Positions 16,612 to 24,316 of a stretch of DNA of 64,000 nucleotides are shown piece by piece. The DNA lies in assembly GCA_022823725.1 (NCBI GenBank), contig JAJEHL010000008.1, positions 1 through 64,000 on the forward strand, given 5' to 3'. The stretch comes from Candidatus Latescibacterota bacterium (GTDB lineage Bacteria > Latescibacterota > UBA2968). Each line of letters starts with the position of its first letter. The stretch's first letter is position 1. The translations under genes were made by a program, and so were the position numbers. The notes below the pieces were generated by a model. It was given only the letters and a program-made list of their open reading frames with translations. It was not told the origin of the DNA and ran no database searches.

Positions 16612-18951
16612 ATTGGAAGGAAATTTGACCCGTTTAGGGGATTGAAACCCCTCAGCCGTTGCCTGCACGACCGACGGATTCGGTCGATTGGAAGGAAATT
16701 TGACCCGTTTAGGGGATTGAAACTGCCATACCGCCTACTTAATGCCCCACGGGCACGCTGATTGGAAGGAAATTTGACCCGTTTAGGGGATTGAAACAAT
16801 GGCACCAATCGCTTCTATGGAAATGAACTCCAACATATTGGAAGGAAATTTGACCCGTTTAGGGGATTGAAACTTCTCTTTGGCGGCGCCTTCGCGACGG
16901 ATTGTCTCCCATTGGAAGGAAATTTGACCCGTTTAGGGGATTGAAACTTGCCTTTTGTGAGTCTCAATGAGGGTCTGAACCGCTATTGGAAGGAAATTTG
17001 ACCCGTTTAGGGGATTGAAACCTTACTCTCTTGGACGTTGTCCTGCCGATCCTTCTGGTATTGGAAGGAAATTTGACCCGTTTAGGGGATTGAAACACAG
17101 TGCAGGACCACGACCAGAGCCCTTTTGTCATCCATTGGAAGGAAATTTGACCCGTTTAGGGGATTGAAACAATTACAAAACCGCGCGCCTCTGGCGAACA
17201 GCTACGGAAATTGGAAGGAAATTTGACCCGTTTAGGGGATTGAAACGCTCCATGGACCGACGCTTCTCCAATGCTCCTTCGTAAAATTGGAAGGAAATTT
17301 GACCCGTTTAGGGGATTGAAACTGGTATGCCCGCATCTCAAGCATCTCGCTCTCGAGGTCATTGGAAGGAAATTTGACCCGTTTAGGGGATTGAAACGCT
17401 TCCACTAAATCTTGGTACTGCTGGTCGACTGTTGCATTGGAAGGAAATTTGACCCGTTTAGGGGATTGAAACTTCAGTCCTGTTCCCTGCTCCTTCTCAA
17501 AGAATCGATATTGGAAGGAAATTTGACCCGTTTAGGGGATTGAAACACAGGGTCTTTCGACCAAATCTCACGCCCCCAGTTTCATTGGAAGGAAATTTGA
17601 CCCGTCCAGGGGATTGAAACCCGAAATGACCTGGCCTTCATTTAGTATGCCCGGAATTGGAAAGAAATTTGACCCGTCCAGGGGATTGAAACTTGTCCGG
17701 CAGGAGATGGTGATGTGCCTTTCCCAACATTGGAAAGAAATTTGACCCGTCCAGGGGATTGAAACATAGATCGGATGGCGGCAGTGGCGGTCGTCTCAAT
17801 TTATTGGAAAGAAATTTGACCCGTCCAGGGGATTGAAACTCCTGTTCCCTGCTCCTTCTCGAAGAATCGATACGCCTATTGGAAAGAAATTTGACCCGTC
17901 CAGGGGATTGAAACGACAATCTGCAGCAATACTTCTCTTTCTGCTTGGGCAAATTGGAAAGAAATTTGACCCGTCCAGGGGATTGAAACTCTTCGCCATT
18001 GCCGTTTGTTGCGTCATCAGCGGGCTATTGGAAAGAAATTTGACCCGTCCAGGGGATTGAAACTGGACTGCATGCTCGTGGATCTTAGGATCTTGCCGAT
18101 CATTGGAAAGAAATTTGACCCGTCCAGGGGATTGAAACTGATCAAGGTTGCACACCGTAAACGAGAACGATTCAAGATTGGAAAGAAATTTGACCCGTCC
18201 AGGGGATTGAAACATTACCTCCCGTGCCAGCACCTTCACCTTGAGACCTTCTATTGGAAAGAAATTTGACCCGTCCAGGGGATTGAAACGACCTCGTAGG
18301 CCTCTTTGCTCTGCTCTTCAACTTATTGGAAAGAAATTTGACCCGTCCAGGGGATTGAAACAGATGAGCCTCAACATAATCAGCCTTTACGACCCGAGGC
18401 TATTGGAAAGAAATTTGACCCGTCCAGGGGATTGAAACGTAACCGCCCACCTCGAACCCGTACCATGGTACAGTGAGATTGGAAAGAAATTTGACCCGTC
18501 CAGGGGATTGAAACAATCTGCATAGGTAATATCCACGACTCTCTCCTTAGAAATTGGAAAGAAATTTGACCCGTCCAGGGGATTGAAACTCTGCCCCTCG
18601 TGCGTGATGCGTACGGTGACAACCTATTGGAAAGAAATTTGACCCGTCCAGGGGATTGAAACTTTGTCACGGTGACAGCGTCGTCAGAGTTACCGACAGA
18701 ATTGGAAAGAAATTTGACCCGTTTAGGGGATTGAAACGTTTCTTTGGCAGGAGCCGTGCGGCTCTCCACCAACCCATTGGAAGGAAATTTGACCCGTTTA
18801 GGGGATTGAAACTCCACGAGGTTCGGGCCGGTTGGGCGACTTCCCGATAGGTTATTGGAAGGAAATTTGACCCGTTTAGGGGATTGAAACAGAATAAACC
18901 TTCCCTCAGCCGTTGACTGCGCGATAGACATTGGAAGGAAATTTGACCCGT
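16612..18951 (+). CRISPR. Type III CRISPR array, 32 repeats with two repeat alleles
   Basis: Thirty-one full 37-bp repeats plus a degenerate terminal one (18930-18951), separating 31 spacers of 35-41 bp. All repeats end in GGGGATTGAAAC. Allele A (G at position 8, TT at 23-24) makes up repeats 1-13 and 30-32. Allele B (A at position 8, CC at 23-24) makes up repeats 15-28. Repeat 14 (17584) has the A-type 5' and B-type 3' end; repeat 29 (18701) has the B-type 5' and A-type 3' end. Transcription runs left to right from the leader after cas2. Spacers 12 and 17 overlap in sequence, and spacers 1 and 31 share a similar core. Confidence 0.99.
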
Positions 18952-18976
18952 TACCCCATTATGAAAAAAATAAAAA

Positions 18977-19090
18977 CCCGCAGACAGGTGTTATGTCTGC
19001 GGGAATGTCTGAAGACCGTTCGGGTTGGCAGCCTATGGCCTTCTGCAGCAACAGATATGAGAACGGTTGTGCAAACCGCAACCTGCTCTG
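18977..19090 (+). ncRNA. Repeated pseudoknotted RNA element, copy 1
   Basis: A hairpin at 18977-19003 (CCCGCAGACA..TGTCTGCGGG) is followed by the element shared with 39038 and 44229: a stem (GAAGACC with GGCCTTC) whose loop CGGGTTG can pair with downstream CAACCTG, then GAGAACGGT and GCAAACCGC. The stem and pseudoknot differ from other copies by changes that mostly keep pairing. It lies directly between the last CRISPR repeat and the reverse transcriptase start at 19167, so it would be in the RT 5' UTR. Confidence 0.6.
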
Positions 19091-19166
19091 TTCAAAATAT
19101 AAAGTTCCACAATTACCAATATCGCACCGATCATTAAAATTTGAGCTTGTTTTTAAGGGATGTGTT

Positions 19167-20852
19167 GTGCAGATTGCAGAACCCGTGTTAAAAGCCATCC
19201 AGGAAAGAGGCAGACAAAATTTGCCCCTTGAGAACATTTACCGGCACCTCTACAACCCAGATCTCTTTTTACGCGCTTATGGACGGTTGTATCGAAAAGC
19301 TGGTGCGACCACGCAAGGCATCACAAGAGAGACTACAGATGGCATGTCGATGGCGAAAATCAATGCTCTTATTGAGGCATTCCGCTGCGAGCGATATCAA
19401 TGGACGCCTGTCAAGCGGATCTATATCCCCAAGAAAAATGGGGGGCGGCGTCCGCTCGGCATACCTGTTTGGTCGGATAAACTGGTGCAAGAGGTTATGC
19501 GATCCCTGCTGGGCGTCTATTATGAACCCCAGTTTAGTGACCTGTCCCACGGATTTCGGCCTCAGCGAGGTTGCCATTCTGCACTTGCGGAAATTTCGAG
19601 ATGGAAAGACATAGACTATTTTATTGAGGGCGATATCAAAGCGTGCTTTGATAGCATAGATCACGAGCGCTTGCTGTCCATTTTGAAAGAGAAAATTCAC
19701 GATGATCGGTTTATCGGCTTAATCGGGGAGTTGCTCAAGGCCGGATGCGTCGCGTACGGGCGTTACGAACCTACTCTGAGTGGTACGCCACAGGGCGGCC
19801 CCATAAGTCCACTTCTCGCAAATATCTATCTCGATAGATTGGATCAGTTTGTCGAAAATACGCTTGTGCCCCTGTACACAACGGGCGAGAAACGTTTGGA
19901 GGCGCGTTGGAAAACCCCGGAGGAGTTGCAAAAAATCCTGACGATATTGGATGCTCAGGGTCCCAACTTTAGACGTATTCGCTATATCCGATATGCCGAC
20001 GATTTTTTGATCGGTTTTACCGGGCGAAAGGCAGAGGCAAAAGAGGTCAAAGAATGTCTTAAAGGATTTTTGCAAGAGACGCTGAAATTGGAACTTTCAG
20101 AGGACAAGACTGCAATTACCCACTGTCGGACAGAGAGTGCTTTTTTTCTCGGATACGAGATTAAAAATCTGAATGGCGCAACTCAAAACACCTTGAGTCT
20201 CAGTGTGCCTAAAAAAGCCGTGAAAGAGAAGTGTAGCTTGTATCAAAAACGCGGGCGCGTCACATACTGCGCCGAACTGCTGCATGACAGCGATTACGAG
20301 ATCATCAGTCTTTTTCAGAGTCGATATATCGGATATGTGCAGTACTACCTGTTGGCACACAATGTCCATATTTTAAACGTATTGCGCTGGGTGATGAGTT
20401 CGTCGTTGCTCAAGACGCTTGCGAAAAAACACAAGACACATGTGAATCAACTTGTGAAGCAGTATAAGGCGACCACACAAACGCCTTATGGCCCGCAGAC
20501 GTGTGTGGAGGTGCCGGTGTTGTGTGAAGATGGGCAATCGCGGATGGCGCGCTTTGGCGGTTTTCCACTAAGGCCGAGAGAAGGGACATTTCTTGCGGTT
20601 CATGACCAGAACAGGGCGATGCGGTGCAAGGGGATAGAACTCATCCAACGGTTGCTGTCAAACCAGTGCGAATGCTGCGGCGCAACAGGCCATGTGGAAG
20701 TGCATCACATCCGAAAACTCGTCCATACACCGGGGCGAGTGCCAGAGAACAAATGGATGCGGGAAATGATCGCGCGAAAGCGAAAAACCCTCATTGTCTG
20801 TAAAACATGCCATCGCGGGATTCATTCGGAGAAGAAAAACGGGCGTTTGTAA
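19167..20852 (+). CDS. Group-II-intron-type reverse transcriptase/maturase with HNH
   Basis: 561 residues. N-terminal RT0 region (LPLENIYRHLYNPDLFLRAYGRLYRKAGATTQG), RT domain with RPLGIP, GFRPQRGCHSAL, GTPQGGPISPLLANIYL and the catalytic YADD (RYADDFLIG), then a maturase (X) domain, and a C-terminal HNH module (CECCGATGHVEVHHI..CKTCHRGIH). All catalytic motifs are intact. GTG 19167 with AAGGGA 6 bases upstream is chosen; the frame is open to 18993 but runs through the RNA element. Only 21 bases separate the stop from the next gene, so no intron domain V/VI follows. Its place between array and effector genes suggests a role in acquiring spacers from RNA. Confidence 0.88.
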   Translation: MQIAEPVLKAIQERGRQNLPLENIYRHLYNPDLFLRAYGRLYRKAGATTQGITRETTDGMSMAKINALIEAFRCERYQWTPVKRIYIPKKNGGRRPLGIPVWSDKLVQEVMRSLLGVYYEPQFSDLSHGFRPQRGCHSALAEISRWKDIDYFIEGDIKACFDSIDHERLLSILKEKIHDDRFIGLIGELLKAGCVAYGRYEPTLSGTPQGGPISPLLANIYLDRLDQFVENTLVPLYTTGEKRLEARWKTPEELQKILTILDAQGPNFRRIRYIRYADDFLIGFTGRKAEAKEVKECLKGFLQETLKLELSEDKTAITHCRTESAFFLGYEIKNLNGATQNTLSLSVPKKAVKEKCSLYQKRGRVTYCAELLHDSDYEIISLFQSRYIGYVQYYLLAHNVHILNVLRWVMSSSLLKTLAKKHKTHVNQLVKQYKATTQTPYGPQTCVEVPVLCEDGQSRMARFGGFPLRPREGTFLAVHDQNRAMRCKGIELIQRLLSNQCECCGATGHVEVHHIRKLVHTPGRVPENKWMREMIARKRKTLIVCKTCHRGIHSEKKNGRL

Positions 20853-20873
20853 ATCTCAGGAAAGGAATTAGTC

Positions 20874-22643
20874 TTGGAAGAAAAAACACACAAAAATAAG
20901 CATATTCTGCTGACCAGTCTGGGCCTGCGAGCCATTCCAACAACATACCAATGGAATGGTAAACCGCATATTGAGGCACCGCTCACCCCACTGGCGTTGG
21001 TACAATTTCTTGACCCGTCGGAGCAGCCCAATCGCGTTGTCGCGATGGTCACAGATGGAGCCAGCGATGAAACATGGCCGGTTTTTAATGTGGGAATTAA
21101 AAACATCCTTAAAATTCAACCCGAACCAATTGATATTCCCGACGGAAAAAGCCCCGACGAGATCCGTGAGATTCTCGAAAAGGTGGCCCAAAAAATTCCA
21201 GAAGGCGCGGAACTCACGCTCGATGTCACACAGGGGTTTCGACACTTTCCGTTCATCTTTTACGCTCTGGTACTCTATCTCACATCGCTTCGCGGCGTAA
21301 AAATTCGCGGTGCCTACTATGGCATGGTTGAGACTGCCGATCCCAAACCCATCATTGACTTGCAGCCATTACTCGAATTGCCAGAGTGGTTCCACGCAGT
21401 GCGAATGTTCCGCGACCAGGGAACGACTGAGCCTGTAGCGCAACTCCTTAAACCGTTGGCAGATATGTTGAACGAAAAAAAAGTAGCTCTGTTTAAAGCC
21501 GGTAATATGAGTGCGGGTAAAAAATGGGACACGCAATTCAAGCAAGTCAATAATTCAGTTGAGTCGCTGGGAAAGCACGCCTTTGCCTATGAGTCCGCTT
21601 TGCCGTTGGAATTGAGAAAGGTCAGTCGGGTGCTCATTGATGCGATTTGCACCCTTCCTGACATAGATTCTCCCAATCTTCCGCCGCTCGCTAAAGAACT
21701 AACGGATGCTATTGTCAGCGTTGCTGATAAAACAGCCTTTGTAAAGCCACCCCCAAAGGTCCGATGGAAAAAGACAGTTACTTTAAACGAAAATGAACTG
21801 GCTCGTCAGGCTGGTATGATTGATTTGTACCTGGAGCGGGGTCAACTGCCGCTGGCGGCTGGTCTGATGCGTGAGTGGGTGGTTTCCTGGGCTATCTTGA
21901 AATCTGGAAAACCCAAAGAGGTTGGGAAGTGGTTGGACCGAGATGTGCGCTTGCGGTATGAACGCCGCCTCGGTGCTCTCGGCGCATTTGCCAGAGATGA
22001 GGCGTTCAAAGCTATCAGGAGTTCTGAGCAGAAGGCGTTCGGCGACTTCTGGAATCAACTCGCAGATCTACGCAATACACTACACCATCATGGCATGCGC
22101 TACGATTCTCTTGAGCAGCCACCAGGATATCTTGAATCGGTTCAGGAGTTTTGGGATCAACTGAAAGCGGGAAAGATTAAACTGCCAAAATTGGGTGGTG
22201 GGAGTGGTCGGTTGTTGCTTTCACCGCAAGGAACAAGACCAGGCGTATTGTTTTCGGCGTTAAAGGTCGCTGAGCCTGGTACCTCTCTGGTAATTTGTTC
22301 AGCCGATTCAGCACGGGATATTTGTAAAGCTGCCAAAGAGGCTGGCTTTGGCGGTGACATTGATCAGATTATTTTGACCGATCCAAGGGGCGGTTTTCGC
22401 GAGATCAAGACGGTGGTGGAACAGGCCCGCCCCCATTTGTTGAAAGCCGACGAGATCGCAGCTAACATGACAGGTGGTACAACGTTGATGGGACTGATTA
22501 TCCAACGGCTGACAGAAGAAGCCCAAAAGCTAGATCGCCCGGTGCGCCGCTTCGCCCTCATTGATCGCCGCTCTCCGGACGAACAAGATAGCGATCCGTA
22601 TGTACAGGGCGATTTTCACTGGCTTGATCCAAAGCGGACGTGA
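20874..22643 (+). CDS. CARF-HEPN effector nuclease with second CARF-like domain
   Basis: 589 residues. The N-terminal CARF domain of TM1812/Csx2 type (about 8-175): LLTSLGL, TLDVTQGFRHFPFIFYAL, GAYYGM.., PIIDLQPLLELPEWFHAV. A helical middle region carries a HEPN motif, RNTLHH (R-X4-H, ~399-404), the RNase active site. The C-terminal ~150 residues look like a second Rossmann/CARF domain: SLVICSADSARDICKAA and ANMTGGTTLMGL. CARF domains bind cyclic oligoadenylate made by Cas10, and HEPN then degrades RNA. The start is a TTG with AGGAAAGGAA upstream. The gene precedes cas10 by 32 bases. Confidence 0.8.
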   Translation: MEEKTHKNKHILLTSLGLRAIPTTYQWNGKPHIEAPLTPLALVQFLDPSEQPNRVVAMVTDGASDETWPVFNVGIKNILKIQPEPIDIPDGKSPDEIREILEKVAQKIPEGAELTLDVTQGFRHFPFIFYALVLYLTSLRGVKIRGAYYGMVETADPKPIIDLQPLLELPEWFHAVRMFRDQGTTEPVAQLLKPLADMLNEKKVALFKAGNMSAGKKWDTQFKQVNNSVESLGKHAFAYESALPLELRKVSRVLIDAICTLPDIDSPNLPPLAKELTDAIVSVADKTAFVKPPPKVRWKKTVTLNENELARQAGMIDLYLERGQLPLAAGLMREWVVSWAILKSGKPKEVGKWLDRDVRLRYERRLGALGAFARDEAFKAIRSSEQKAFGDFWNQLADLRNTLHHHGMRYDSLEQPPGYLESVQEFWDQLKAGKIKLPKLGGGSGRLLLSPQGTRPGVLFSALKVAEPGTSLVICSADSARDICKAAKEAGFGGDIDQIILTDPRGGFREIKTVVEQARPHLLKADEIAANMTGGTTLMGLIIQRLTEEAQKLDRPVRRFALIDRRSPDEQDSDPYVQGDFHWLDPKRT

Positions 22644-22675
22644 CTGTGGATTGAAAATATACAAAGGGAGCTACA

Positions 22676-24316
22676 TTGAGCACTAAGTATCTGGGTATTC
22701 TCGAAACCGCCGGTAATCAGGCTTATATCTTCGCGACCAACAGGCTGCGGGAAAATGTCGGGGCATCGCAACGTGTATGGGATGCGGGGGTGACATTCAC
22801 TTATGAAGCAGCGGCGGCAGTGGCGAACAGCAAGGACTTTGAGGACTTGCTTACAGAGGCACGGAAGGGTCCCGCTTCCCACGCGGTGGCTATGGAAAAG
22901 GTCCCTCGCATAGCCAATGGCGCGGCTGTTGAAATCATCGTTGCGACATCGGGCAAGGCATTATTCCTGAGCAAAGAAAAGGAAGTCGCTGAAGATTTGA
23001 TTGCATTAGCAACCCAAAAGGCAGTCAAAGAAGCACCAGGCCTGGTGCTTCGCGGTGCTGTTGTGCCAATCTGTGGCGACACTGTTGAGGCAGCAAACAA
23101 TGCGGTCAGTGACGTTCACCAGAAAATCGAAGCGATTCGCAACCATTTGCCAGCACCCGAAGCGCGGTTCCCGACATTGCCGGTTCTTGAGCCCTGTGCA
23201 AGCTCTGGACTACCTGCAGCCAGGGTAAAGGATCTTGGCAAAGGGAAAAATCCGTATTCCGATGTGACGATCGCGAAATGCGATGCGTACCGGGAAGCAG
23301 AAAAACGCATCGCTATGCTGGTCCCGAAGAGAGATGGCAAGGATATTGACATTGCCCAGAAAATTGAGCATCTGGAAGAACGTGGGACAGACTGGCTTGG
23401 CATCGTCCATGCCGACGGCAACGGCATAGGGCAGCTTTTTCTGGAATTTGGCAGTATCTGCGACTGGAAAACACAGGATGAATATTTCGACGCTTACCGC
23501 AAATTTTCTCTGTCTCTTGATCTTTGTGGTGTCGCCGCCTTTCAGGAAGCACTGGATAAGACCTGGTCGCAACAGGAAAAATTCATCCCACTCATCCCGC
23601 TGGTCTTGGGCGGAGATGATCTGACGGTTATATGCGACGGGCGCATCTCTGTGGCCTTCGCCGCCATCTACCTCAAGGCATTTCAGAAGAAGACACAGAA
23701 AGAAACAGTGCTTGGACAATCCTCGATCATTCCGAAAATTCTTAAAGGAAAAAATTGGAAAAAACTCGGTGCTGCGGCAGGTGTTGCCATCACCAAACCA
23801 CATTATCCGTTTCACCGCGGCTACGAACTGTCAGAACAACTGATCAAGCAAGCCAAAAAGGTCAAGTCCAGGCTCGATGTTTCCCGATGTGCGCTGGATT
23901 TTCACATCTTGTTCGATGGCGCAGAAACATCCCTTGACGACCTCCGTGAGCGGTGGACATTGACAGAGACTCACAATTTAACAGCTCGGCCATACGTCCT
24001 GGGGGAAGAAGGCGACCAGAAAGATGCTTGGGCAAAAAACCGTATCTGGGACGATCTGATGAAAGCTGCTGAACAACTGAAGGAGGATGACAAATTTCCT
24101 CGAAGCCAACAATATGCCCTGCGTGCGGCATTATTTCGCGGAGCAGGTGCTGCAGACCGACAACTCAAATTGATCAAACATCGGTACGATGAATTCCGTT
24201 GGCCAGCGATCACTTGTAATGAATCTCTATTTTTTTCCGAAGAAGCAAAAAATCATATATGCCGTCTGCTCGACGCCTTAGAACTTGTCGATCTCGATTC
24301 AGGAGTCTCATCGTGA
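22676..24316 (+). CDS. cas10: Cas10, HD-less, cyclase-competent
   Basis: 546 residues. Two palm-like regions: the first with HADGNGIGQLF (~243-253), the second with LVLGGDDLTVICDG, so the GGDD cyclase motif is intact (~312-315). A helical C-terminal domain follows. No N-terminal HD nuclease motif is visible and the protein is short for Cas10, so ssDNA cleavage by an HD domain is unlikely while cyclic-oligoadenylate synthesis is. It is the large subunit of the type III-D complex. The TTG start at 22676 has AAAGGGAG upstream. Its stop overlaps the next GTG start. Confidence 0.9.
   Translation: MSTKYLGILETAGNQAYIFATNRLRENVGASQRVWDAGVTFTYEAAAAVANSKDFEDLLTEARKGPASHAVAMEKVPRIANGAAVEIIVATSGKALFLSKEKEVAEDLIALATQKAVKEAPGLVLRGAVVPICGDTVEAANNAVSDVHQKIEAIRNHLPAPEARFPTLPVLEPCASSGLPAARVKDLGKGKNPYSDVTIAKCDAYREAEKRIAMLVPKRDGKDIDIAQKIEHLEERGTDWLGIVHADGNGIGQLFLEFGSICDWKTQDEYFDAYRKFSLSLDLCGVAAFQEALDKTWSQQEKFIPLIPLVLGGDDLTVICDGRISVAFAAIYLKAFQKKTQKETVLGQSSIIPKILKGKNWKKLGAAAGVAITKPHYPFHRGYELSEQLIKQAKKVKSRLDVSRCALDFHILFDGAETSLDDLRERWTLTETHNLTARPYVLGEEGDQKDAWAKNRIWDDLMKAAEQLKEDDKFPRSQQYALRAALFRGAGAADRQLKLIKHRYDEFRWPAITCNESLFFSEEAKNHICRLLDALELVDLDSGVSS

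Noticed and set aside
17156..18931. Several ORFs of 62-183 residues inside the array on both strands
   Set aside because: They consist of the repeated 37-bp unit and spacers (FNPLNGSNFLPI, FQSPGRVKFLSN). They are CRISPR repeats, not genes.
18993..19166. N-terminal extension of the RT from the ATG at 18993
   Set aside because: The extra 58 residues are encoded by the structured RNA element also present at 39 kb and 44 kb. The GTG at 19167 has a good ribosome-binding site and fits the start of the RT family.
18993..20873. A complete group II intron
   Set aside because: There is no room for domains V/VI after the ORF and no intron 5' end (GTGCG) upstream.
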